Below, piece after piece: positions 1-10,802 of a stretch of DNA of 64,000 nt. Source of the DNA: Patiria miniata. Lineage: Eukaryota; Echinodermata; Asteroidea; Valvatida; Asterinidae. Both the position numbers and the translations under genes were made by a program. Location: contig NW_024037072.1 in the NCBI RefSeq assembly GCF_015706575.1, positions 24,553,162-24,617,161 of the forward strand, given 5' to 3'. The notes beneath the pieces were generated by a model. It saw only the letters and a program-made list of their open reading frames with translations. It made no database searches and was not told the origin of the DNA. Every line of letters begins with the position of its first letter. Position 1 is the first letter of the stretch.

Positions 1-315
1 GGGTGGGGCTGGCAATAGCTCATGCTTCCACCAAGGCAGCTGAATCCACCTACCAATAGACAACTGAACCACTGCTGGCCGTAGCCACGTAATTCAGACG
101 CAGCCTTACCGTCATTACAAGACTGCCACATGGTCGAGAGCAAGGCAAAAAAAGTAAAATTAATGACAATGATAAATTCTTAATATTTCTCTTTTCAAAT
201 TAACCTTTTTAACATTTGGGTTCCTGATACGATGTTCCTAAATTAACAGCGCCAACAGAGGACGCATGATATCCACCCTCTCTCCCCTTAATCTGTGTCC
301 CTAATCCCCATTGTT

Positions 316-321
316 TTTAAT
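316..321 (-). promoter_or_regulatory. Possible GPA2 polyadenylation signal (ATTAAA)
   Basis: ATTAAA on the minus strand about 105 bases after the GPA2 stop codon. It is the most common variant hexamer, and I saw no AATAAA nearer. Position is the only support. Confidence 0.35.
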
Positions 322-425
322 GTCTGGATCTGATCAGAAGCGAAGACTGAAGAAGGTTTCCAAACGATGAAAAAATAAAATCAATCGAAATGATCTCGAA
401 TCAACCTGGGGTGTTTCACAGGGTA

Positions 426-524
426 CTACGAGTCGTGGGAGCACAATGAGCAGTCGCAAGTGGCAGCTGATTTGTACGTCTGTGTAAGTTGCTTGTTGTC
501 TTCACATTGGAGGATTACTATCAC
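426..524 (-). CDS. GPA2: GPA2 coding exon 3 (C-terminal knot cysteines)
   Basis: The exon is 99 bases including the TAG stop and encodes residues 95-126, beginning VIVILQCEDN. It follows an acceptor ending CCCTCCAG. SAATCDCSLC supplies the last four conserved cysteines, including the C-X-C pair of the knot. The frame matches exon 2 in phase 0. It is too short to stand out as an open reading frame; I found it by looking for C-X-C-X-X-C on the minus strand downstream of exon 2. Confidence 0.92.
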   Translation of the reverse strand: MIVILQCEDNKQLTQTYKSAATCDCSLCSHDS

Positions 525-3500
525 CTGGAGGGTCAAAACAGACAAAACGACTGTATTAAAATCCTTTTTGGGGGTTGAATATATAGAGTTCAGAGTGTCC
601 GAAGCCTTGATGTAGTATAAGGGTAGCTCAGCACTGTATCGAGATTATACCGTCGCGATTGCCGGTAGATTATTATTCAAAGAAACACGAAAGTTTCTTA
701 GCAAGTCTTGTCAAATGAACTCAATCAACTTCTAAGCCAATTTTGCTTTATGTTACCAAGGTTTCAAACAGCCATGTCTTGTCCAAGAATAAATAATGTA
801 ATATGATTCCCCCGAGCGGATTCGAACCCACTGTCTATTGGGCACAGCTGGAGAACTTCAGCAGGCAGATGTATAATCTTGCGTTTTAGATCAAGTCAGC
901 ATATTTTCTCTTTCCTCATAGAGAGTTTGCACAGAGCGACATATTGGTGGACAGATCTTTGTTACTCTGTGATACGTATGACTAGACGCTTTGAACTTTC
1001 ATTGTCAGTTAATTGAAATAAGAAGGCCAATCATTACCAGCTTAATTTTACGCGAGAGGTATTGTTCATGACAAAGTGGCATAAATGAGGGCGTAAAGAA
1101 AGGGAGGACGGGCCCCCCTTAAGAGCCCCCTATAGTGCTCTCTTGTGTCCCTGGCTCTCCAGAAAATGAGGAACAATGCACCTCTCCCCTGAAAAATTGG
1201 ACCCCAGTCACGGCATTGTCGATTACTTCTTATTGAAACAGCCCAATCACCCTAAGCCCCTGGTATACTATGCCTACTTACGTCATGAGTGGATCGAATT
1301 GAGCAGCATGAGCCACGCGTCTCGTAGAGTTTATCTCCCGGAGCCCCATAGGGCGACAGGCTGGAGTAGCTCAAACAGTAGCCACGGCAGGCGTTCATCT
1401 GAAACGCCACCATATGACAGCCAGACGCCGATGCAATCTCTCTATAACCTGCATGAAGAATGACAAGGAATCCAGGATGAGACAAGTGAAAGACTTGACT
1501 GAACATGGCGTGGCTGGGTTTGGAGACGTGAGGATTTTTGGGAGACTGCCAATTTTGAAAGAGTTGATTTCTGGACTCCCTTTGACAACATCGGGAAATT
1601 TAAAATAAATTTCAGAAAATATCGGCACAAAATCTCCCCGAAATGCACAACTTGGTGGTGCTGGTGGGGGATGAGGAATTATGTCAATTGAAAATAAACA
1701 CACATTTCGAATAAAGTAACTGTTGTGGGGCATTAATAACTTTTTTTTAATCCTCTCTAGAAAGAAGAGCAGCAATACCCTCGGTTCCAAGGATGATTTG
1801 AATTTGTCTTCTTTAACATTGATGAAGTTCGAGTTATCCGATTCTTGAGCGGAGGAAGGATAGACCAGTTCAAATTAAATTTGACGGGTATCAACTCTGG
1901 CATTTGGAAAAGATATCTAGGGAAAAGACTGGAATGCCTATAGGCCCTTTTTCATCTCGCCTCTGCATTCAGCCATCTTTCATTTAATCCGTCTGAATTT
2001 ATAACGAAAGCGACAACTGTCATGTATGGATCCTCGTGAAAAAGAAATTCAAAATATGTAAATTTATTTCAGAAGGTAACAGAAAGGCGGTACCAACAAT
2101 TTGCATATGTATTCGCTCTAATAGGAAAGGTATCGTGTAGTTTAATATTGCAATATTGCAGTGGAAATAAATTTAATACACAAAAATATAACTCAAGAGG
2201 CATTCCGAATGTATTATTTCCACAGCCTCACCCGTCAGGTAGCAAAAGATCAAGCAACTTCGAATCCAGGGAAATCAATTATAATACTGATGTGATAAAC
2301 GTCCTGAATTGGTGGGAATGCTTTCTAACTCGGGATGTAGTATACTTGACGTTGAGTTGCCCATGCAACTGCCAAGTGCTGTTTGCAGTAAAAATCATTC
2401 AATCAGGCACTCTAAAAGACGAAACACTAGAGCTTGGTTTTGGAGATCGGTTCGTTGGCCGTCCAGTTTCGTTTGTTGTTGACTCCAACCTTAGAGTAGT
2501 TTAACACAATTGATGGAATTGTAACTGTCACACACACACGCAAGCAAATGCGACTTCATCAATTCAAGGTTTTGCTTCACTCCGAAGAGATCTCTACGAT
2601 ATCAAACACTGCTTTGCTTGAAATATGTTCAAGTTCGTTTGTTGTTGACTCCAACCTTAGAGTAATTTAACATAAATCCAAACAAAAAAAGCGGCCTGAC
2701 GTTTCGATCGAAACAAAATCTGCTTCGGAGGCAAAATTACAGATGTACAAGAAACAAATATGTGGGGACTCACAAGCATGCAGGGTTGGAAGGAGGAACA
2801 CAAAAAGGTATTAAATATGGGAACAGGTGGGTGTGGATCAAAGGGAAAGGAGTAGAAGAACGAACAACGGACGGATTACGGTATATAGGGAACAGACCAA
2901 AGGGGGTTCGTTGGGGAGAGGGGGTGTGGGGCACACCACAATGTTGGTGAAATAACAGGGAAAGCAATGGAAGGACAAACAAGGAACGGATTAAATAGAG
3001 GACAGGCCACGCGGGCTAAATTATGGGATAGGCCGTGAGGGTGAAGATTACATACAGGGACTGGTCAGGAGTGGAAGGAGGAGAAAGGACGGATAAAATG
3101 GGGACACATGTTGAAATGATGTTGAGCCCATATGGTTGAGTCGTCCGATGACGATTCATCCACACATTCTCCCTGTTGAGGCAAAATAATTCCTTGTGAT
3201 GGCCAAGTGATTCTATACCCTGCAAAATCAAAGCAGAAATGGAATGGTTAGGGAGGCTGAAGTGGTAGCCAACAGGGGTGTCCAGTCTCTTGGTGTTAAC
3301 AGTCGATTGATGACCATAGAAACGTTTCTTGAGCGTGTTCTTGGTCTCACTGACACACTGCACTCCACGAACCCTGCAAGAGATGACATATGACATTACA
3401 TGTGTTGCAAGTGATGTTACCAATGGTTCTGTGAGTAGTGCCGGAAGAGTGGCCAGAAAAGGAGTCAGACTCCTGGATGTGGATCTGGCAAACAGCACAT

Positions 3501-6500
3501 CTGGAACTGTTCTTAAAAGTTCCATGCTGGATGGGAGGGGGTGCACATTGGGGTCAGGGGTCATCACATTGGGGTCAGGGGTCATCGGTGTGTCAGCAAC
3601 GTTTTCAGATAGCTCTGTGCTATCTTTTTTAAATCTGCGTTTTTAGCTATTTTTTGTTTGCCATCTTAATTTCTCTTGTTCATGAATGTATTCTTAACTG
3701 CTCCAAGTTTCGACTGAGCCGTGCATTTTTGCACTTTTAACTTTTCTTCGATGATATTTTCGCTGTTTTTGATGTGACCACCTGGAGTCTTTTTGATGTT
3801 ACATATGTGCATGCACCCTGTTTCGTCATCGGACTCGTACTCGTAGCAAGTGGAGTGGACCCCTTTTTACTTATGTGCACTTTGCACTTTTTAACTTTTT
3901 AACTTTTCTTCGATGATATTTTTACCATGGGTAACTTCAAAGTGCCATTCTTCGTTATTTTTGGAACATGTTTGTGTGTGATTCTGAAGCTGTTTTCGCC
4001 TATGGAGTTCAATGACACAGCCATCATCAACTCATTTGATCGATCCCACTGGTCATCTACCTTCCACCCGTATCACCCTGGGGTCACCAAGGACATGCCG
4101 GTGAGTTTGTTCCATGTTGCAAGGTTATCATCAAATTGCTACAAGTACAACTTTGCCGTCAAAAACTTTAATTTAACTGCACACATGAGCCTCCTTTTGC
4201 TACTCTTGTCTGGGGACGTCAACACAAATCCCGGCCCCTATCAACCTAAGTATCCATGTGGGATTTGCAACAAAGCTGTCAAGTGGAAACAACGGGCAAT
4301 AGAATGCGAAGAATGTAGCATATGGTTTCACTTTGATTGTTTGTCCATGAACAGTGCTACGTATGAAGTTTTAAACAACCATGAGTCCTACGCATGGGTG
4401 TGTTCCACTTGTGGTTTGCCAAACTTTGCCTCATCCCTTTTTGACTGTACCGAACAATTTGATCTGTCAAACTCGTTTGAGGCCTTAGCGGGTAGTAATG
4501 GTGGTGACTTGAGTATGGAGATTCCTGATACAGTGAACTACGGTCGTGGTGTGGGCAATCCCACCCATAGATCTAGCCCCAACCCTCGTTCAGCTAATGT
4601 CAGACAGAAGAAGACATGTAAACCCAAGACAAAATCCTTCAAGATTCTCAATGTAAATTGCCAAAGTGTGAGATCAAAACTTGACAGGTTCCATGTACTT
4701 CTTGAAACTGAAGATCCAGATATAGTGACCGGTACCGAATCATGGTTAAACAGCACCATTACTAATGGAGAAATTTTCCCAACGTCTTACCAGATATTCA
4801 GAAAGGATAGGCAGACAGGGGATTCTCACGGTGGCGTCTTCCTTGCTATCAAAAATACACTGATTGCTAATGAAGAGATTGATCTCCAAACTGACTGTGA
4901 AGGAATATGGGCTAGCATACGTGTTCATGGTGTCTCGCCACTGTATGTAGGTGCTTTCTATCGTCCCCCTACATCGGATGTGGAGTACATAAAAAATCTG
5001 GATTCTGCCCTCAGTAAAATCCCTCGTAATGCATCAATTTGGTTACTTGGGGATTTTAATCTCCCTGATGTGAACTGGGATCAGCATAAATTCAACCCTG
5101 GAGGGTCTTACGCTGGACAGAGTAAGACCATGATTGAAATTGCCCTTGACAACAACTTGAGTCAACAAGTAAAGCAACCTACCAGACTTCATAACATACT
5201 GGACTTGTGCTTCACTAACTGCCCTTCCTTTGTGGAGAGTACCAATGTCATCCCAGGTGTAAGCGACCATGAAGCGGTTGTGGTTAACATACTAGTTAAA
5301 CCAAAATTAGTTCGCCCAGCAAGAAGGAAAATACTGCTGTATGCCAAGGCCAATTATGCTGCTTTTGCCGACTGTATTAAGGATTTCGACAACAAAATGA
5401 CACCCGACTACGTTGCTCAGAAGGATGTTAATCAACTTGTGAATGAACTTGACCATGTCATTCAAGATTCCATCAGCAAATTTATTCCATCCAAAATGAC
5501 ATCAACCAAGTGGAAACTGCCTTGGATAAACTGTTCTATCAAAAGGGACATATGTAAGAAGAAGCGCCTGTACAGGAAAGCTAGACAGCGTGATACACCC
5601 TCTGCATGGGACGCCTTCAAAAAACACCGTAGAACGACTGACCGCAAAATTCGGAAAGCCAAGAAAGAATACATCCATGATGTCATCGGCTGTAGTCTCC
5701 AAAGCAACAACACAAAACCATTCTGGAATTTCATCAAAGCCCAAAGACAGCAGATGTTTGGAATCTCCACATTGACTGATTCATCTGGTGCCACTGTGAT
5801 CTCTCCGATTGACAAGGCTAATGTGCTGAATGAACAGTTTAGTTCAGTTTTCACAAACGAAAACCTGGACAGTTTCCCTACATTACCAGACTTGGACATA
5901 CCCGACATGCCAGAAATTCAAACACATCCAATTGGGGTAGAGAAATTACTGAAAGATCTGAAACCAAGCAAAGCACCAGGACCTGATGCCATACCTCCTA
6001 GAATCTTGAAAGAGTGCGCCTCAGCTTTTGCACCAGTTTATTCCAAGATCTTCCAAAAATCACTGGATACTGGATGTTTACCTAAAGCTTGGCTTGAAGC
6101 AAACGTCACGCCACTTTACAAGAAAGGTGATAGGAAAAATCCTGGTAATTACAGACCTGTGTCGTTGACGTCTATTCCATGTAAGATACTAGAGCATATT
6201 TTATATCATCACATAATGATTCATCTCGACAAACATCAAGTACTGACGGATGCCCAACATGGTTTTCGCAGAGGTCGCTCTTGTGACACCCAGTTAGCTG
6301 CTGTGACCCACGACTTGGCTGGAATTCTTAACAATAAGAGTCAAGCTGACTTAATTGTAATGGACTTAAAGAAAGCATTTGACTCGGTGCCTCACCAACG
6401 TCTTTTGAGGAAACTCCACAACATCGGCATCAGGAACAATGCTCTGAAATGGATTGACTCATTTCTCACTCAACGTCACCAGCAAGTTGTTTTGGAGGGC

Positions 6501-9500
6501 ACTTCTTCAAACAAGTCGAAGGTCATTTCTGGGGTTCCACAGGGGACAGTGCTGGGTCCTCTCCTGTTTTTAGTATACATTAACGATCTGCCACAGAACA
6601 TCAAATCGCATGTGAGACTCTTTGCAGATGACTGTGTCATGTACCGGGAAATAAAAACTGCAGCAGACCCTTGCATTCTTCAACAGGACATCAACACACT
6701 TGAAAAATGGGGAAAAGATTGGCACATGTCATTCAATGCCTCCAAGTGTCACACCATGAAGATCACCCACAAGAAGAACTCAGTCGACTCCAGTTATCAC
6801 ATGGGTAATGCCAAACTACTAGAGGTTAAACACCATCCCTACCTGGGGGTTGAACTCAGTAATGATCTCAAGTGGTCCACTCACATTGATCAGATCATCT
6901 CTAAAGCCAATCGTATGCTCGGGCTACTCAAGAGAAACATCCACCACTGCAACAGTAATACCAAGTCCATTGCGTATCAGACACTAGTCAGACCAAGGCT
7001 AGAATATTGTTCCGCCATTTGGGATCCTCATCATGCGTCGGATAAAAAGAAATTAGAAAGCATTCAACACAGAGCAGCTAGATTTGTTATGCAAGACTAC
7101 AGCAGGGAGTCAAGCATCTCAGCAATGATGAATAAACTCAAATGGGACACTCTTCAAGATCGAAGGACCAAAGTTCGATTAGTCACACTCTACAAAGAAA
7201 CCCATGGGCTTACACCGAGTAATATGGAAGATTATCTGAACATCGTCAACTCATCAAGGGGGGTTTCTACTAGACAGACCGGACCTTTCTCATATAGAGT
7301 CATCACCACAAATAAGGACTGCTTTCGTTACTCAATGTACCCAAAGACCATCCTAGAATGGAATCAACTTCACCCTAACATCCGCTCTTCACCTGACATT
7401 AAGACTTTCAAACTGGCACTGGACAACATCAACATTCAAGACCTGGCTTCCAAAACCCAATCAAGAATTTAGTTGCTGCACACCTGACCCTGACCAACGT
7501 ACGTCGACAACCTTCTAGGTGTTTGTACGTTTATGGAACAGAAACAGAAACAGAAACAGAAACAGAAACATCTAAGTAGGGGAATTCGGCTCGTCGTATA
7601 TTTGCGCGGGCGCCTATAGTCCAATACCGGGTTGTCGGGTATGGCGCGGGCAAGGCGATCTGAAGTGTGGAGAATGTGATGGTTGTCACTAGTGATTTTA
7701 CGAAGCGGAGGGAGACTGGGGTGAAAGGTTGTGACCAAGGAAATCTTGGTTTTGCACTGGGGACCTTTTGTTGGAGAGCCAAATGTCTGGGAATAGCTTT
7801 GGCTCTGGCAATAGCACGTTGAACTTGGCGGGAGCTGTGACCCCTGGTAACCAAGTTATTGTTCAATACACTGTGCATGATGGGAGAAATCAGAATCATC
7901 AAAGCAAATCCTTCGGAGTCTAAGTGCCTGGCTGAACGCTATACCAGTCTTACAATGCCTAGGGAGACAACTGGAGGAGTGGAGGTACTGGTGGGTGTCT
8001 GTGGGTTTCGAATAGAGATCAGTGGTTATGAGTTGTCTTGCTTTAGGATGTTAACGTCCAGAAAATGGGTCTGTTGAAATGAGTACTCTGATGTGAACTT
8101 GATGGTCCTGTGGGAATTAATGTGGTTAGTGGAAGTCACCAGATAATCCTCATCACTGGTCCAAATGAAGACTACAACATCAATTTATCTCCACCAGATC
8201 CAGGGACGGCAAGGTGCTGAGCCAACCATGCGTTCTTCGAGGTCACCCATGAAGAGGCATGCAAATGAGGGGGCCATGCAAGAACCCATTGCTGTCCCAT
8301 GTACCTGTAGATAGTGTTCACCCAGGAAGATAAAAATGTATCAAACACAGTTTTGCTTGAAATATACAAAAAGAAACAATACAGCGATGTAGATGCTCTT
8401 GATTGATATGTATTTATTAACCTTTCTCTGTATGGTACGGATCGCGAAATCGGTAACACAATCAATACCGTCGATCACTTTCGCCAGGCCCCCAAGTGAT
8501 TCGGCACTGCATGGATCACGGTGTACGGTGTTTTAGAACCCGCAGATCAAATATATTTTCCTTGGAGACCGCAACCGCGTATAATGATAAAAACGACAAA
8601 ACGGAGTGAATCTCAGGCAGGTAGTAGGACTTCTGTGACTAGGATCTTGGATCATTAACTAGATTCGCGAAGTGACATCCATGAGAACCACACAAGGTGG
8701 GTAAAAGAGTCGGACATCAAGATGGAGTGACCGCGTTAACCGAAAGAAAAGGCCGGTTTAGTTCAAAAAGGTCGAACTCGCTACGGTTCTTTTCCACTCA
8801 TGCCTCGTCATTTGTAGTTATCTGAAAAAGGACCAGCTGCCGAATTGTCGAGGAAAACGTCTTGCAATGGATTAAAACAGGACCGGAACACATAGCACTT
8901 TGTGTCTCGAGCCGACTGTCTTGCAGAGGACAGCTAATTTGTGTCGAAAATTAGTGCCCAGTCGGTGGGAACAGTGTACCGGTGTCAAGGCTAATCGACA
9001 CAACCCGCTGTAACGTTTCGTAACCAGGTCACCACATCGCGTGCCTAAATCGTGTGACGTCGCCCCCGTATTTTAATTTTGGCCCAAATTTAACATATAA
9101 GGGTAAAGCCCAATACTTAGTAAAATCTGTTACGTGATAATGACAAAATCGATTTTGGATTCAGTATACTCTTCAAAAGTATCTCTTGAACTGAAAAATG
9201 AACAGGTAGTTTTTTTCTGGTCACAGAGGGCCAGCTACACATCCTCTGTAATCTCACTGACTGACTGACTGTGACTTGTGATTTAAACTTGCTTAAGCCT
9301 TACCTTGGCAAAAATGTCTCGAAAAAACTACCTGTACCCCTTCGAACAAATCGCCGACCGGGATCAGCTGTTCTGGGCGTGTCTATTCTTGTTACATTAG
9401 ATTATGTTTTATGTTAGATTTTGACTTTTTACCCTTATGGATTGGAAAAACAGTCAAATTAATTTTGTTGGCGCTCCGCCGAAAGGTTTGGAAAAGACAC

Positions 9501-10768
9501 TCACTTCTTTGATAAAAGGGGGAGGGCAACACAAAGTTTGAAGGGGCAAAAGAAAGCTGAGAGCAGTTGAAAGAAGCCTTAATTCTTTTTATTGCAGTGC
9601 TTTGTTCTAGATTCCCATATGGTTTTTGTTTACACTTTTTAGGTTCTCATGTAAGATTTAAAAAAAAAAATAGAATCGTATCCCATAGACAGTTTAACTT
9701 TAGGATTATCGATTTTTAATATTGTACTGCTGCTATTTTTTTAACCTGCGAAGAAAACATTGTCAACTCTTCGGTTTAGTTGGAAGCTCTTGGCTAGCTT
9801 AAGTAGATCTTGTCGAATGTAATGGCTGTGAGGACTCTCAACAAACAGATTCATGCTACATTTTAATTGAATTTAGCACAATCTTTCGCTGAATTAGCAT
9901 AATGACTTCTGAATTGAAGACGCTCACGTGACGTCACAGGTCAGTGGTCATACACACGCCCGCCATATTGGACGTCTACGGTTGAAGACTAGTAAATAAA
10001 CTGCCACAGACCCCAGTGATAAATACGCCCACTTCCAAAGTTCAGCAAAAATACTCACAACTCTCCAATGTGTTTGGGACACATATCAAATTCAGACTCA
10101 TGTCATCATCTTTTAAATTTCTGTTCAATTTTGGGGGGTTAACGTATGACTTTTGAGAGAAAAATCGGATATTGACCGTGACAAATACCGCAAAGCATGC
10201 GCGTTACGCATACTGCAAATCGATCGAGCACGCTGGATGCCCAATGATGGCGGATCTTACACTGTTCACGTGATAATGTCACGTGGATGCACAACCTCAA
10301 TATTAAAGTCCCATTTCACTTTATTGGAAAGAAGTTTAGATGGCTTGATTTGAGCAGTACATTCTAACGTAAAATAACGATTGGCTGCAAGTGTGAGACA
10401 CATGAAAGTTCAAACACCCCCTCGAACCACTCGGTTATGTAGTGAGCAGACCGTGGATATTTCCGTTTGAGTGGTACCAAAAGAGTGGAAACCATCTTTC
10501 TCTATATACCCGAACATCTCTTCATTACCCTCGGGCTTTTGAACTGCATGCGGTGCCTATGCAGTTTTTTGAAGAACCGTTGGTTTCACTAACGATTAAG
10601 GGAATAACAATATAAGTAGAATGGAACAAAGCAAAACAAAAAGAAGAACCCACCTACAAGATGACAGCCAGGGCTCTGCCAGTACGGGTCCGCCGTTGCG
10701 TCGGTGATGAGGGAACACATGTAGACGGACAGTAAGACCAACGTGACGACAACCTTACACCACATCAT
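426..10768 (-). CDS. GPA2: Thyrostimulin alpha subunit, glycoprotein hormone alpha-2 (three coding exons)
   Basis: A secreted cystine-knot hormone subunit that pairs with GPB5 in the GPA2/GPB5 (thyrostimulin) heterodimer, a ligand of LGR-type receptors. The coding sequence joins 10768-10654, 1448-1282 and 524-426 on the minus strand and gives 126 residues, close to the vertebrate length of about 129. Residues 1-26 are a hydrophobic signal peptide. The mature part starts near DPYWQSPGCHLVG, a hallmark of invertebrate GPA2. Ten cysteines lie at 35, 49, 59, 63, 86, 87, 101, 117, 119 and 122. They include the CRGYC (CXGXC) knot motif, the adjacent CC pair and the C-terminal CDCSLC. Intron 1 (9.2 kb) is phase 1 and intron 2 (757 bp) is phase 0. 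I see no N-glycosylation sequon. The start is the first of two adjacent ATGs, 32 bases after a good splice acceptor, so an untranslated exon probably lies upstream. Identification is by remembered family motifs; no database search was run. Confidence 0.93.
525..1281 (-). other. GPA2 intron 2
   Basis: A 757-bp phase-0 intron (GTAAGT to CCCTCCAG). On the minus strand at about 800-890 there is a tRNA-like B box (GGTTCGAATCC) in a sequence whose stems do not pair properly, probably a decayed tRNA-derived SINE. Nothing else is recognised. Confidence 0.7.
1282..1448 (-). CDS. GPA2: GPA2 coding exon 2 (cystine-knot core)
   Basis: The exon is 167 bases and encodes Gly39 (last two bases) to Asp94. 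The acceptor is TTCATGCAG and the donor is a consensus GTAAGT. It carries CRGYC at 59-63 and CC at 86-87, the middle of the cystine knot. Joined to exon 1 it restores CHLVGYREI, the expected junction for the family. Confidence 0.93.
1449..2689. other. GPA2 intron 1, distal part, no gene seen
   Basis: Non-coding intron sequence. A 40-bp segment (GTTGACTCCAACCTTAGAGT core) occurs twice, near 2470-2506 and 2636-2672. A (CA)n run lies near 2530. The stretch 2605-2632 matches 8338-8366 next to the reverse-transcriptase part of the Penelope-like element, so 2.5-2.7 kb may belong to a terminal repeat of that element. Confidence 0.5.
2690..3600 (-). mobile_element. Penelope-like element, 3' part: GIY-YIG endonuclease domain and hammerhead-like motif
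   Basis: On the minus strand, a cysteine-rich linker and a GIY-YIG-type block (SETKNTLKKRFYGH, then DTPVGYHF and a C-terminal YGLN) match the endonuclease end of Penelope-like elements. Downstream at about 2695-2740 a short hairpin followed by CGAAACGTC resembles the minimal hammerhead ribozymes found in terminal repeats of this family. The element is decayed, with several breaks. It is the downstream continuation of the segment at 7571-8420; the LINE separates the two. Confidence 0.75.
3590..7570 (+). mobile_element. CR1-superfamily (APE-type) non-LTR retrotransposon, apparently full length
   Basis: A LINE made of a 5' UTR of about 335 bp, one long ORF (3927-7472) and a short 3' UTR ending in a hexamer tail (ACAGAA, five to six copies, 7537-7570). 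The 5' UTR contains a near-identical 30-bp stretch twice (about 3732-3763 and 3884-3920), possibly promoter repeats. The element sits in GPA2 intron 1, antisense to GPA2, and interrupts a Penelope-like element between its reverse-transcriptase and GIY-YIG parts. The exact 5' boundary is estimated from where Penelope similarity stops. I could not find target duplications. Confidence 0.9.
3927..7472 (+). CDS. LINE ORF: 2A-like peptide, PHD finger, APE endonuclease, reverse transcriptase
   Basis: The ORF has 1181 codons with no internal stop and starts at an ATG in good context (ACCATGG). A hydrophobic leucine run precedes SGDVNTNPGP (residues 95-104), a 2A-like sequence expected to cause ribosome skipping before the final proline. 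A C4HC3 PHD finger follows (C111, C114, C127, C130, H135, C138, C159, C162). The apurinic-type endonuclease spans about 238-455 with E271, GDFN at 375-378 and SDH at 446-448. The reverse transcriptase spans about 670-930 with catalytic D813 in VMDLKKAFDS, SGVPQGTVLGP near 867 and FADD at 899-902. There is no RNase H. The fused architecture fits CR1-type elements of marine invertebrates. All catalytic residues I can check are present, so this copy may be young and capable of making protein. Confidence 0.95.
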   Translation: MGNFKVPFFVIFGTCLCVILKLFSPMEFNDTAIINSFDRSHWSSTFHPYHPGVTKDMPVSLFHVARLSSNCYKYNFAVKNFNLTAHMSLLLLLLSGDVNTNPGPYQPKYPCGICNKAVKWKQRAIECEECSIWFHFDCLSMNSATYEVLNNHESYAWVCSTCGLPNFASSLFDCTEQFDLSNSFEALAGSNGGDLSMEIPDTVNYGRGVGNPTHRSSPNPRSANVRQKKTCKPKTKSFKILNVNCQSVRSKLDRFHVLLETEDPDIVTGTESWLNSTITNGEIFPTSYQIFRKDRQTGDSHGGVFLAIKNTLIANEEIDLQTDCEGIWASIRVHGVSPLYVGAFYRPPTSDVEYIKNLDSALSKIPRNASIWLLGDFNLPDVNWDQHKFNPGGSYAGQSKTMIEIALDNNLSQQVKQPTRLHNILDLCFTNCPSFVESTNVIPGVSDHEAVVVNILVKPKLVRPARRKILLYAKANYAAFADCIKDFDNKMTPDYVAQKDVNQLVNELDHVIQDSISKFIPSKMTSTKWKLPWINCSIKRDICKKKRLYRKARQRDTPSAWDAFKKHRRTTDRKIRKAKKEYIHDVIGCSLQSNNTKPFWNFIKAQRQQMFGISTLTDSSGATVISPIDKANVLNEQFSSVFTNENLDSFPTLPDLDIPDMPEIQTHPIGVEKLLKDLKPSKAPGPDAIPPRILKECASAFAPVYSKIFQKSLDTGCLPKAWLEANVTPLYKKGDRKNPGNYRPVSLTSIPCKILEHILYHHIMIHLDKHQVLTDAQHGFRRGRSCDTQLAAVTHDLAGILNNKSQADLIVMDLKKAFDSVPHQRLLRKLHNIGIRNNALKWIDSFLTQRHQQVVLEGTSSNKSKVISGVPQGTVLGPLLFLVYINDLPQNIKSHVRLFADDCVMYREIKTAADPCILQQDINTLEKWGKDWHMSFNASKCHTMKITHKKNSVDSSYHMGNAKLLEVKHHPYLGVELSNDLKWSTHIDQIISKANRMLGLLKRNIHHCNSNTKSIAYQTLVRPRLEYCSAIWDPHHASDKKKLESIQHRAARFVMQDYSRESSISAMMNKLKWDTLQDRRTKVRLVTLYKETHGLTPSNMEDYLNIVNSSRGVSTRQTGPFSYRVITTNKDCFRYSMYPKTILEWNQLHPNIRSSPDIKTFKLALDNINIQDLASKTQSRI
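7571..8420 (-). mobile_element. Penelope-like element, reverse-transcriptase part
   Basis: Minus-strand frames carry blocks typical of Penelope-like reverse transcriptase: a YLQVHGTAMGS / MAPSFACLFM block, a catalytic-site-like RYID block, then PRFPLVTTFHPSLP and YRRPRNIR just before the LINE junction. The element is decayed, with several breaks. It continues on the other side of the LINE at about 3600-2690, so the LINE landed inside it. The upstream end near 8420 is uncertain. Confidence 0.72.
8421..10653. other. GPA2 intron 1, proximal part
   Basis: No gene seen. A weak inverted pair near 9927-9985 and 10225-10285 (CACGTGAC...CCGCCAT outward ends) suggests an old MITE of about 360 bp. The remainder is AT-rich unique-looking sequence. 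Confidence 0.5.
10654..10768 (-). CDS. GPA2: GPA2 coding exon 1 (signal peptide to CHLV)
   Basis: This exon encodes residues 1-38 plus the first base of Gly39. The donor is GTGGGT, directly after codon GTA G. Upstream on the minus strand, a pyrimidine-rich tract runs into CTTGCAG near 10802, so the exon probably begins there as a spliced 5' UTR and coding starts at the ATG ending at 10768. The open frame continues upstream only through a TTG codon inside that acceptor and should not be used as the start. Confidence 0.92.
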
Positions 10769-10802
10769 TGCGATATCCGACAACTTTAGAGAGTGGGGCC
10801 TC

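Noticed and set aside
241-300. Minus-strand CVLCWRC followed by a stop as a GPA2 last exon
   Set aside because: Cysteine spacing is C-X2-C-X2-C, an in-frame stop lies close upstream and there is no acceptor. The exon at 426-524 fits perfectly instead.
7859-8465. Short ORFs on both strands near 8 kb as host genes
   Set aside because: The minus-strand ones are fragments of the Penelope-like reverse transcriptase; the plus-strand ones are their shadows.
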